Below are positions 8,946 to 17,129 of a DNA stretch of 64,000 nucleotides, piece after piece (within the stretch, counting starts at the first letter, position 1; each line of letters begins with the position of its first letter). The stretch is from JAFGBI01 sp964480725 (GTDB lineage Bacteria; Myxococcota_A; Polyangia; Polyangiales; Polyangiaceae), in assembly GCA_964480725.1 (NCBI GenBank), contig CAYZQO010000018.1:1-64000 (forward strand), written 5' to 3'. Made by a program: the position numbers and the translations under genes. Below the pieces are notes generated by a model. That model made no database searches. It saw only the letters and a list, made by a program, of their open reading frames with translations, and had not been told where the DNA came from.

Positions 8946-10276
8946 CCCAGCCCCTCCCCGACGACGGCGGCGAGCACCGGGACGAACGCGTCGAGCAGCG
9001 CCTCGTCAATGGCGAGCGACGGGGTGAGCACCAGCACCTCGCGCGAGCCGCCGCCCGTCGACACCAGGTAGCCCCGCTGGAGCAGCCGGCGCGAGAGGGC
9101 CACCGCGGCGCCGGGACCGACGCCGAGCTCGATCCCGAGCATGAGCCCGCGCCCGTGCACCGGGAGCCCGGGGAGCGCCGCGACCAGCGCAGCGCGGAGC
9201 CGCTCGCCCAGCGCCGCCGCTCGCGCGATGAGCCCCTCCCGCTCGAGCACGTCCAGCGTCGCGAGCGCGGCCGCCGCCGCCAGCGGGGCGCCGGTGAACG
9301 TGGCCGTGTGCACGACCTCCGCGTCGCGGCTCCACGCGGCCATGAGGTCGCTGCGGCCGAGGCAAGCGCTCACCGGCAGACCACCACCGAGCCCCTTGCC
9401 GAGACAGACAAGGTCCGGCGTCACCCCGTCGGCGACCGACCGCAGCGGCGCCCCGGCGCGCCCGAGCCCCGTCCAGACCTCGTCGGCGACGAGGAGCGCG
9501 CCCGTTCGCCGGCACCGGCGCGCCACCTCGACGAGGAATCCCGCCGGCGGCACCACGCAGCCGCCCCGCCCCAGCACGGGCTCGACGAGCACGGCGCCGA
9601 CGTCTCCGCGCCGGAGGTGCGCGGCGATCTGCTCGAGCGCCACCACCGCGGCGTCCGGAGACGCGGGGTACTCCACGAACGCGACGTGCGGGTTGAGCTG
9701 CGCCGCGAACGGCGCGCGGTAGCTCCGGCGGAGCCCCGACGCGGCCAGCGGGGCGTAGGACAGCCCGTGATAGGAGCCCTCGAATGCGATCACACCGGGT
9801 CGCCCGGTGACGAGCGCCGCCGTCTTCAGCGCCGCCGTTACGGCGTCTGCGCCCGACTGCCCGAGGATCACCCGGGCCGAGCCCTCGGGGTGGAGAGCAG
9901 CGAGGCGCTCCGTGAGGGCGATCTTCACGTCGGCGGGGTGGACGTCACCGAGCGCCTGCCACAAGAGTTCGGCCTGGCACCCGAGGGCCCGCGCCACGTC
10001 CGGGTGGCGGTGCCCGAGCAGCTGGGCGCCGAAGCCGCCGCAGAGGTCCACGTATCGATTGCCGTCGACGTCGAGCACGTTGCTCCCCCGGCCCTCGCGA
10101 TACACGATCGTCGCGCTCGGCTGGCCAGCGACCGCCCGCGGCCCCATGGGAGCGGCCACGCGACCGGATCGCTCCAGCCACGCGCGCGACGCCGGGCCCG
10201 GTGGCGGCACGCGGACCTCCGGGGGCTCGTTGCCCGGGCCGAGTCCCGAGGGGGGCGCGTTGCGATCCTGGCTCAC
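8942..10276 (-). CDS. Class III (fold type I) PLP-dependent aminotransferase
   Basis: The 444-residue protein is a class III aminotransferase, the family of ornithine and omega-amino acid aminotransferases and glutamate-1-semialdehyde aminomutase. Motifs seen are GQSGADAVTAALKTA, FEGSYHGLSYA, ADEVWTGLGRAG with Asp265 for the cofactor nitrogen, and the Schiff-base Lys294 in CLGKGLGGGLP. The first 35 residues are Pro-rich and probably disordered. It is the first enzyme of a four-gene coupled cassette and starts at GTG 10276, 43 bases after the FHA-GGDEF gene. Class III enzymes often act on aldehydes, so it could aminate the aldehyde made by the LuxE/LuxC pair. That pairing is inference. Confidence 0.88.
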   Translation of the reverse strand: MSQDRNAPPSGLGPGNEPPEVRVPPPGPASRAWLERSGRVAAPMGPRAVAGQPSATIVYREGRGSNVLDVDGNRYVDLCGGFGAQLLGHRHPDVARALGCQAELLWQALGDVHPADVKIALTERLAALHPEGSARVILGQSGADAVTAALKTAALVTGRPGVIAFEGSYHGLSYAPLAASGLRRSYRAPFAAQLNPHVAFVEYPASPDAAVVALEQIAAHLRRGDVGAVLVEPVLGRGGCVVPPAGFLVEVARRCRRTGALLVADEVWTGLGRAGAPLRSVADGVTPDLVCLGKGLGGGLPVSACLGRSDLMAAWSRDAEVVHTATFTGAPLAAAAALATLDVLEREGLIARAAALGERLRAALVAALPGLPVHGRGLMLGIELGVGPGAAVALSRRLLQRGYLVSTGGGSREVLVLTPSLAIDEALLDAFVPVLAAVVGEGLG

Positions 10277-10319
10277 GTCGGCCCCGTGCGCGGCAGCGTC
10301 CCGTCCTCGAAGGAGCCGA

Positions 10320-11219
10320 TCAGAAGCAGACGCGGTTGCGACCGCTGCGCTTCGCCTCGTAGAGCTTCTCGTCCGCGCGCTGCACCAGCTCCGTACCGGA
10401 CTTGTCGGCCTCGATCAGCACGGCACACCCCATGCTGATCGTCACCGGGATGCGCTCCGACTGGAAGATGAACCCGTGCGCCTCCACCCGCGAGCGCAGG
10501 TTCTCGGCGAGCGCGGCGGCGCCGTCGAGCGGCGTCTCGGGCAGGACGATGACGAACTCCTCGCCGCCGTAGCGGGCGAGGACCTCGTCGCGACGGATGC
10601 GCGACTGCACCACCCGCGCGAGCTCGCGCAGCACGTGATCGCCCGCGAGGTGCCCGAACTGGTCGTTGATGCGCTTGAACAGGTCGATGTCGAACATCAC
10701 GATCGCGAGGTCTCGGGCGTGGCGGCGGGCCCGCAACAGCTCGCGATCGAGGGCCTCCTGGAAGTACCGCTTGTTGTGGATCTGCGTGAGGCCGTCCACG
10801 ATCGTCATTCGGTAGATCTCTTCGTGGTACTTGGCCTCGGCGTCGGCGCCCGAGAGGAACTTGAGGATGGCCGGCCCGACCTTGATCCGGTCCCCGTTGC
10901 GGAGCAGGACCTCCCCCTCGATCTGCTCCTCGTTCACGTAGGTCCCGTTGGTGGACTTGTCGTCGATCAGCCACCACCCGTCGCGCCGGCGCTCGATGTG
11001 GCAGTGACGGCGAGAAACCGAGTCGCCATCGAGCACGATCTGGTTGTCCGCCCCCCGGCCGATCCGGGTGGTGTTGACGTCGAGGACGAACCGCTTGCCC
11101 AGCAGGCCCGCCTCCTTCGTGTAAATGACGACGAGGCAATCGTTCCCCGGCGGCTCTTCGCCGGGGGGGTGCTGCACGACCTGCGTGACGCGCGTCTTCT
11201 CGTCGAAATCGCTCACCAA
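10320..11219 (-). CDS. FHA-GGDEF diguanylate cyclase
   Basis: The 299-residue cytosolic protein joins an N-terminal FHA phosphothreonine-binding domain (about 40-115; GRG, SRRHCHIE and STNGTYVN motifs) to a C-terminal GGDEF domain (about 135-299). The active-site loop reads RYGGEEF, a permitted variant of GGDEF, so c-di-GMP synthesis is likely. The inhibitory-site position upstream reads RRDE, with Glu where Asp is usual, so product inhibition may be weakened. FHA-GGDEF fusions are frequent in myxobacteria and link serine/threonine kinase signalling to c-di-GMP. It is the first gene of the run leading into the aminotransferase/LuxE/LuxC cassette and may share its transcript. Confidence 0.92.
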   Translation of the reverse strand: MVSDFDEKTRVTQVVQHPPGEEPPGNDCLVVIYTKEAGLLGKRFVLDVNTTRIGRGADNQIVLDGDSVSRRHCHIERRRDGWWLIDDKSTNGTYVNEEQIEGEVLLRNGDRIKVGPAILKFLSGADAEAKYHEEIYRMTIVDGLTQIHNKRYFQEALDRELLRARRHARDLAIVMFDIDLFKRINDQFGHLAGDHVLRELARVVQSRIRRDEVLARYGGEEFVIVLPETPLDGAAALAENLRSRVEAHGFIFQSERIPVTISMGCAVLIEADKSGTELVQRADEKLYEAKRSGRNRVCF

Positions 11220-11511
11220 TCGCGTGCCCCCGAGGCGTCCTTGGACCGCGAGTACTCAGTTTCCTACCATACCAGCCGCCGGGGCCCGCCGGAGCGGAGG
11301 CTCGCTCGCGCCGCGCGCGAGGGCGAAAACTAGGCGGGCTTGCCACGATTCGTCAAGCGCATCGCCCCCGAGGTCGGGTCACAGCGACCCCGTTTGCAGC
11401 CGCTCCACCGGGGCGAGCCCCTGTAGGCCAATGTGGGATTTCTTGGTTCGTGCAGGCTCGCTTCAAGGTTCCCGGCGCGACGGGACGCTCGGGCACCGAT
11501 CGCCGCCGGGG
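11220..11511. other. 292-bp intergenic region, no gene seen
   Basis: It lies between the minus-strand FHA-GGDEF start and the stop of the MutS-like gene. No open frame with family resemblance is visible. A minus-strand GGTATGGTAGG near 11267-11277 could be part of a promoter for the FHA-GGDEF gene. Weak stems such as GGTCG/CGACC near 11372-11389 may mark the end of the upstream operon. None is convincing. Confidence 0.4.
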
Positions 11512-13458
11512 CTACTCGAGCGGTACCGGAAGCCCCACGTGGCGCATGAGGCGCAGGGCGTTCCCCTCCCGCACCGGACCCGGGCGGAGCCGGTAGTCGA
11601 AGGTCAGGCGGTCCTGCTGCGCGGACTCCCGGAAATGGACCACCTCGACCCGGTCGGCGAGCTCCGCCGGGAGCTTCATCAGCTCCATGTCGTGGGTCGA
11701 GACGGCGCCAGCGGCACCGGCCTCGAGCAGCTCGGCGAGCACCCAGCGCGCCCCGATCTGGCGCTCGCGAGAGTTGGTTCCGTGCAGGATCTCGTCGAGC
11801 AGGAACAGCACGGGACCTCGTCCTCGCGCGACGGCCACGACGTCGCGCAGGCGCCGGACCTCGGCGTAGAAATGGCTGACCCCGTCGGCGAGCGAGTCGC
11901 TCACGCGGATGCTGGTGCCAAGCCCGAGCTCCCGGAGGCAGAGCCGCCGTGCACAGACGACGCCACCCGCGTGCGCTAGCACCACGGCGAGCCCCATCGC
12001 CCTGAGCAGCGTGCTCTTGCCCGACATGTTCGAGCCGGTCACCATCAGCGCCCGCCCCGGCTCGATGAGAGTGACGTCGTTGCCGACGCGCTCGTTCGCG
12101 GCGATCAGCGGGTGGCCGAGGGTTTCGGCGACGAAGAACGGGCCGTCCGGCACCAGCTCGGGGAACACGGCCTCGGGCTCGTCGCTCGCGTGTCCGGCGA
12201 GGGACGACAGCGCCTCCAGCTCCCCGAGCGCGGCGAACCAACCGCGCACCGCACGCCCGACCCTCCGCTGCCAGGCCTCCAGCCGCAGCACGCAGTGGAC
12301 GTCCCAGCAAGTGAGCGCGTTCACGAACGGGTGGACGACACCGTTGTGGCGGAGATCGAACCAGCCCACCGTGCGCCGAAACCGCTGCATCGCCTCGCTC
12401 GGCCGGGCATCACCAGTGACGAGACGCCCCCCGATCTCGCGCAGGAGCGGGACGTCGAGCGCGATCCCCTCCACCAACCGAAGCATCGCCCCGTAGCGCA
12501 GGAACGCCCCCTCCGTAGCGGAAACGGCCGCGAACACCCGCGCCGTCTCCGCCCGGGTGGCGAAATTGAGCAGGACCTGGGCGGCCACGGGCACGAGCCA
12601 CCACGGCCCGGCCGCGCCGACCAGCGGCGCGGCCACCGCGACCGCGAGGGTGAGGACGGGGAGGGCGTGGGCGGCAACGACCACCGCGCGGCGCGGCGAG
12701 AGGACGGGGTCCGCCTCGGCCCAGCGGAGCAGGGGCTCGGGATCGGGGGCCTCCCGGTGCGCCCCGCGCCCGCCCCGCGCGGCGGCCTCGTCCACCCGCG
12801 ACGGCGGCGGCTCCACCACGGCGATCGCCATGGCCTCGAGCTGCTGACGCAGCTCGAGCTCGGGGGCGAGCGCTCGCACCGCGCGCTGCCGCGCCACGAT
12901 CACGTCGGCGGGGGACGGCCCGGCGAGCAGGCGCGCCAGCGCGCCTTGCCCGAAGCGGGTGTGGGCGACCGAGATCCGCTGGAAGAGCGACCCCTTGCCG
13001 AAGACATCGAGGTCGGTGGCGTAGGGGTGACCGGCGGCGAGGAAGCGCGCGCCGTCCTCCGGCAGCTCGCGCCAGTGACCGGTGACGCGCGCCACCGCGT
13101 CGCGGTTCACGCGCGCGCGCCGGAGCGCATCGTCCTCCTCGCCGAGGATGCGGCCGTGCAGGACCGCGAGCCACACGAACGCCCCGAGCGCCCCGCCCGC
13201 GCCGACGAGGGCCGCGGTCCCGCCATCGCCGAGGAAGAGCGACAGCAGAGCCGCCAGCAAGCCCGCGAAGGCCAGCCCCCGGAGGTTGGCGATCCGCCGC
13301 GAGCGCGCGCCGAGCGCTCGCGCCATGGCGGCCGCTTGGTCCGCGCGCTCGGCGTAGCGCGCGGCGAGCGCCGGGCTCGAACCTGCGGCGGCCACGCCGG
13401 CTGGCGCCGCGGCGGCCACGCCCGCGGACCGTTCGTCCCCGGGGGTTCGGCCACTCAT
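11512..13458 (-). CDS. Membrane-anchored MutS-family ATPase (not canonical MutS)
   Basis: The 648-residue protein has the MutS-type ABC ATPase at its C-terminus: Walker A GSNMSGKST (Lys481), Walker B VLFLLDEILHGTNS and the switch STHDMELM. It lacks the DNA mismatch-recognition domain. Instead, two hydrophobic stretches occur near residues 60-105 and a longer pair around residues 245-300, so it is predicted to sit in the inner membrane with the ATPase inside. Such membrane MutS homologues of unknown role exist in several phyla. It is the last gene of a coupled operon, with its ATG overlapping the cheB stop by four bases. A role in mismatch repair should not be assumed. Confidence 0.82.
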   Translation of the reverse strand: MSGRTPGDERSAGVAAAAPAGVAAAGSSPALAARYAERADQAAAMARALGARSRRIANLRGLAFAGLLAALLSLFLGDGGTAALVGAGGALGAFVWLAVLHGRILGEEDDALRRARVNRDAVARVTGHWRELPEDGARFLAAGHPYATDLDVFGKGSLFQRISVAHTRFGQGALARLLAGPSPADVIVARQRAVRALAPELELRQQLEAMAIAVVEPPPSRVDEAAARGGRGAHREAPDPEPLLRWAEADPVLSPRRAVVVAAHALPVLTLAVAVAAPLVGAAGPWWLVPVAAQVLLNFATRAETARVFAAVSATEGAFLRYGAMLRLVEGIALDVPLLREIGGRLVTGDARPSEAMQRFRRTVGWFDLRHNGVVHPFVNALTCWDVHCVLRLEAWQRRVGRAVRGWFAALGELEALSSLAGHASDEPEAVFPELVPDGPFFVAETLGHPLIAANERVGNDVTLIEPGRALMVTGSNMSGKSTLLRAMGLAVVLAHAGGVVCARRLCLRELGLGTSIRVSDSLADGVSHFYAEVRRLRDVVAVARGRGPVLFLLDEILHGTNSRERQIGARWVLAELLEAGAAGAVSTHDMELMKLPAELADRVEVVHFRESAQQDRLTFDYRLRPGPVREGNALRLMRHVGLPVPLE

Positions 13459-14504
13459 CGGAGGTAGTTGTTGACGATCTCGGCGATCCTGTAAAGGGGC
13501 AGGACCTCGTCGATGGCGCCAAGCTCCACCGCGGCGCGGGGCATCCCAAACACGGTGGACGTCGCGCGATCCTGCGCGATCGTCCGGCCGCCCGCCGCCT
13601 TGACCGCCGCGGCGCCGAGCGCGCCGTCTTGCCCCATCCCGGTCAGCACGACGGCGACCACGCGGGGACCGAGGACCTGCGCGGCGGTGCGGAGCGTCAC
13701 GTCCGCGGCCGGGCGGACGCCGTGCACCGGCGGGTCGTTGCGCAGCGCGACGCGACCGTCGCGATCGATCGCGAGGTGAACGTCTCCCGGCGCCACCAGC
13801 ACCACGCCGGGCTCGAGCTCGTCGCCCTGCCGCGCCTCGCGGACCGGGCAGGACGCCGGCTCGGCGAGCTGCTCGGCGAGCGCCGCCGTGTAGCCCGCCG
13901 GCAGGTGCTGCACGACGATGACGGTCGCGTCGGGGCCCGGCTCGAGCTCGGGGATCAGGCGGGCGAGCGCGGCCGGCCCCCCCGTGGAGGACGCGATGAC
14001 CACCAGCCGCACGGTCACCGTCGCGCGGCGCTCCACCCGCGGCGGCCGCACGACGACCGAGCGCGTCGCCCCCCCGCCTGGCGCGAGCGCGGCCCCGACC
14101 CGCGCGCCCGCGGCGTCGGCGAGCTTGCGCAGCAGCTCGTCGCGCACGGGCGTGAGGTTGGTGCTGACCTCCCCATCCGGCTTGGTGACGAAATCCACCG
14201 CGCCCGCCGCCAGCGCGGCCAGCGTCTCGCGCGCCCCGGCGCGGGTGTGCGCGCTCAGCATCACGATGGGCGTGGCCCGCTCGGCGAGGATCGCGCGCGT
14301 CGCCGCGGCGCCGTCCATCCCCGGCATGGCAAAATCCATGGTGACCAGATCGGGGGCGAGTGCCCGCGCCAGGGCGACGGCCTCTGCCCCGTCGGCAGCC
14401 TGGCCCACCACCTGGAAGCGCGGGTCCTGTCCGAGCAAGCGCGTCACCGCCGCGCGCATGAACGCCGAGTCGTCGACGACCAGCACGCGGTGGGGCAGGG
14501 TCAC
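13455..14504 (-). CDS. cheB: CheB protein-glutamate methylesterase/deamidase
   Basis: The 349-residue protein has an N-terminal receiver domain (1-125) with phosphoacceptor Asp57 and acid pocket DD at 11-12. A linker follows, then the CheB methylesterase domain (about 165-349). The catalytic triad is visible as Ser173 in SSTGG, His200 in VVQHLPAGY and Asp293 in GMGQDG. CheB removes methyl groups from chemoreceptors. No cheR, cheA, cheW or receptor is in the window, so this is an orphan or alternative-pathway CheB. It is coupled by 4-base overlaps to an AgmX-like gene before it and a MutS-like gene after it. Residues are intact, so activity is expected. Confidence 0.93.
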   Translation of the reverse strand: MTLPHRVLVVDDSAFMRAAVTRLLGQDPRFQVVGQAADGAEAVALARALAPDLVTMDFAMPGMDGAAATRAILAERATPIVMLSAHTRAGARETLAALAAGAVDFVTKPDGEVSTNLTPVRDELLRKLADAAGARVGAALAPGGGATRSVVVRPPRVERRATVTVRLVVIASSTGGPAALARLIPELEPGPDATVIVVQHLPAGYTAALAEQLAEPASCPVREARQGDELEPGVVLVAPGDVHLAIDRDGRVALRNDPPVHGVRPAADVTLRTAAQVLGPRVVAVVLTGMGQDGALGAAAVKAAGGRTIAQDRATSTVFGMPRAAVELGAIDEVLPLYRIAEIVNNYLR

Positions 14505-15235
14505 GGGCTCGACTCGCGGAGGCGCACGGTCAGGGTCGCGCCCACCATCGGCGCCTCCGGGCTACCGACCAGCCGCCGGTCGACGACGTCCGCCACGCAG
14601 CGCGCCGCGGCCTCGCTGACCCCGACCCGTTTGCTGACGACGACGCCCTCGGCGCGGCCCCGCTCCCGGACCAGGAAGCGCACCTGGATCTCGCCCGTTT
14701 CCCCCTTCAGCCCCCCGTGATCCCGCACGCAGGCGCGGTAACGATCCGCCGGGGCCTTGAGCTTGCCGAGCGCGAGCGGGAGCGCACCCGTGTCGACGAC
14801 GACCGGCCCCACCTCGACGACGAGCTGCCGCGGGGCGAGGGCGGAGGCGGGCGGCTCCGCGCTGGCCGACGCCGCGGGCCGCGGCGACGTGGCGGACGGG
14901 GCCGCGGCCGAGCCGCTCGGGCTGCCCGGCACCGCGCCGCGTGGCGGTCCGGAGCCCGCCCCGAGCCCTTCCGCCTCCGCCCGGGTGAGGCACCGCACGA
15001 TCATCCCCTTGCCGTTGGCGACCCGCCCCCAGGAGCAGACCGGATCGTAAGGGTAACGGAAGGTGTCGCCGGGGCTGTCCGCGGCGGCGATCCCGGGGAT
15101 CACGGCGCCGGTGACCACGGCGGCGACCACCGGGAGGAGCCACGCACGCCGCGCGCGGGGGCGAGGTGTCGAGTCGGGGTGGGAGCCCCGGCCGTGGGCG
15201 GGCGTTCCCGGTTCGAGTCGATTCGGATCCTTCAT
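14501..15235 (-). CDS. Membrane-anchored protein with AgmX/PglI-like C-terminal domain
   Basis: The 244-residue protein has a basic cytoplasmic N-terminus, one hydrophobic segment (about residues 33-52) ending in AAADS, a Cys-containing stretch and a Ser/Ala/Pro-rich linker. The C-terminal domain (about 145-244) contains YRACVRDHGGLKGETGEIQV, a pattern reminiscent of the AgmX/PglI C-terminal (TonB-like) domain of gliding and secretion proteins in myxobacteria. It probably spans the inner membrane with the C-terminal domain in the periplasm. It sits between a cyclase and cheB with 4-base overlaps at both ends. The domain assignment is by pattern and moderate; function unknown. Confidence 0.6.
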   Translation of the reverse strand: MKDPNRLEPGTPAHGRGSHPDSTPRPRARRAWLLPVVAAVVTGAVIPGIAAADSPGDTFRYPYDPVCSWGRVANGKGMIVRCLTRAEAEGLGAGSGPPRGAVPGSPSGSAAAPSATSPRPAASASAEPPASALAPRQLVVEVGPVVVDTGALPLALGKLKAPADRYRACVRDHGGLKGETGEIQVRFLVRERGRAEGVVVSKRVGVSEAAARCVADVVDRRLVGSPEAPMVGATLTVRLRESSP

Positions 15236-16989
15236 CGGCGAAATCCCTGCAGTACGTAGGCGTTCTGTGGTTGCTCGATCCCCTTTAGCTGGATGCCGGT
15301 CACCGTGTCGACTTGGACGTGGGGCGCGACGCGGTCATACACCGCCTGACTCAGCAGCACCCCGCCGAGCGGGCACTTGGACTCGTGGCGCTGCGCTCGG
15401 TTCACCACGTCGCCGATGCAGGTGTAATCCCGACGGACGAGGCGGGATCCGATGTCGCCGCGCACGATCGGCCCGCAGTTCAACCCGATCCGCATGACCA
15501 GCGGCGGGGCTCGCCCCGCGTTGAACGCGGCCAGGGCCTGCTGCATTCCCCACGCGGCGCGGGCGCCCCGAAGGGCGTGCGGCTCGTCGAAGTCCGGTCG
15601 ATCCTCGAAGACCGCCATGATGGCGTCCCCGATGAACTTGTCGATGTCCCCGCCGTGATCCCGGATCACCACGCAGAGCGCGTCGAAGGACGCATTGAGG
15701 ACGTCGACCACGTCGCGCGGCGTCATCCGCGCGCTCATGGCGGTGAACCCAGAGATGTCGCTGAAGAGGAGCGTCGCGTCGACCCCACGCGCCCGGATCT
15801 CACCGAGGTCCCCCCCCGCACCCAGGGCCTCAGCGGCCCGCACCGCGCCCTCGCTCAGGTAGAGCCGCGACGCCTCCTTGTAACCGGCGAGGCGGGCCTC
15901 GGCGAGCACGCGCTCCACGATGGCGATGCACTTGTCCGTGCCGAACGGCTTGACGAGGTAGCTGGTGAGCCCGGCAGCGCGCATCTGGGCCTGGTCCCGC
16001 TGGGTGTCCCGCGCCGTGAGCATGACGACGGGCACGTCGCGGGTCACGAGCTCGCGCCGCAGGGCGATCACCAGCTCGAACCCGGTCATGCGGGGCATGT
16101 CGTAGTCGGTGAGCACCAGATCGGGAGGAGTCACGAGCGCCCGGTCGAGGCCGTCTCGCCCGTCCACGGCCGTGTCGATGACGAAGCCCTGGCGCCGCAG
16201 GCAGTCCGCAACCAGATGCCGAATCGCGGCAGAGTCGTCGACCACGAGGACCCGCTCGCGCGGCTTCGCCATCCGGGTGGCGAGCAGGGCGTGAAGGCGG
16301 CTGATCAGCTCCTCCTGGACGACGGGCTTGACCAGGTAGTCGTCGGCGCCGGCGTCGAAGCCCCGCTCGAGATCCGACGCCTCCCCGAGCGACGAGCAGA
16401 TGACGACCGGCACCGGCGCGAGTCGCGCGTCCTGCTTCACCGTCCGACACAGGGCGAAACCGTCGAGGCGCGGCATCTCGACGTCGGTGAGGAGCAGGTC
16501 CGGCCGCTGGTCGCGCATGCGCGCGAGCGCCTCCTCCCCGTCCCAGGCCTCGACGACGTCGTAGCCCGCGTCCCGGAGCAGGGGCACGGTGTGACGGTGG
16601 ATCAGGTCGCTGTCGTCCACCAGGAGGACCGTCAGCCGCCCGTGAGCGGTGGCCTCGACCGCCGCCAGCAGGTCGTGCGCCGGGAAGGGCAGCTGCAGGC
16701 TCCGGACGAAGCCGAGCTGGCGCGCCGCCTCGCAAGCCGCGACGTCGAGCCCGAGGTAGATGGTCCGTTCGAGGACGACGCCGGCGTCACGGGCGGCCGC
16801 GAGCGCACGGGCAGCGGGCTCACCCGCCACCACCGGCGCGAAGATCACGACCTCGGGAGCGACCTCGTCCTGCCCGAGGAGCGCGGTGAGATCGGGCGCA
16901 GCGCGGACGCGGTGCCCGGCCGGGCCGAGCGCGCGGGCGACGAATCCGGCGAGGACCCCGGGTGGGGTGACGAGTCCGACCTCGACCAT
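15232..16989 (-). CDS. Class III adenylate/guanylate cyclase with multiple receiver domains
   Basis: The 585-residue protein is cytosolic. A degenerate receiver-like domain (about 1-110) is followed by two full receiver domains (about 115-240 and 250-370), each with the DDS acid pocket, a phosphoacceptor Asp (LLLTDVEMP and LVLTDYDMP) and a Lys-Pro signature. The class III cyclase domain occupies about 400-580. Metal-binding Asp residues are in LLFSDISGFT and in FIGDAIMAVF, and the transition-state Asn/Arg region is near GDVVNRAQRHE. Phosphorelay input should therefore control cyclic nucleotide production. ATG 16989 was chosen over longer in-frame starts because it precedes the conserved domain. 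It is the first gene of the operon with the AgmX-like gene, cheB and the MutS-like gene. Confidence 0.9.
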   Translation of the reverse strand: MVEVGLVTPPGVLAGFVARALGPAGHRVRAAPDLTALLGQDEVAPEVVIFAPVVAGEPAARALAAARDAGVVLERTIYLGLDVAACEAARQLGFVRSLQLPFPAHDLLAAVEATAHGRLTVLLVDDSDLIHRHTVPLLRDAGYDVVEAWDGEEALARMRDQRPDLLLTDVEMPRLDGFALCRTVKQDARLAPVPVVICSSLGEASDLERGFDAGADDYLVKPVVQEELISRLHALLATRMAKPRERVLVVDDSAAIRHLVADCLRRQGFVIDTAVDGRDGLDRALVTPPDLVLTDYDMPRMTGFELVIALRRELVTRDVPVVMLTARDTQRDQAQMRAAGLTSYLVKPFGTDKCIAIVERVLAEARLAGYKEASRLYLSEGAVRAAEALGAGGDLGEIRARGVDATLLFSDISGFTAMSARMTPRDVVDVLNASFDALCVVIRDHGGDIDKFIGDAIMAVFEDRPDFDEPHALRGARAAWGMQQALAAFNAGRAPPLVMRIGLNCGPIVRGDIGSRLVRRDYTCIGDVVNRAQRHESKCPLGGVLLSQAVYDRVAPHVQVDTVTGIQLKGIEQPQNAYVLQGFRR

Positions 16990-17129
16990 CGCGCCGAGTC
17001 TAGTGCAGCGAGCAACAATCTCGAACCGCCCGTGGCCGCCGCCCCGATCGCCGCCGGGACAGGAACGGTTTGAGCCCCGCGGCCGCCGCATGGTAGGCAC
17101 CAACCCATGGGCACCAGGCCCCGACGGCG

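Noticed and set aside
11512..13458. Canonical mismatch repair MutS or MutS2
   Set aside because: No mismatch-recognition or Smr domain, and membrane helices are predicted.
12112..13467. Plus-strand frame of 451 codons opposite the MutS-like gene
   Set aside because: Arg/Gly/Glu-rich shadow; the minus strand carries Walker A and B motifs.
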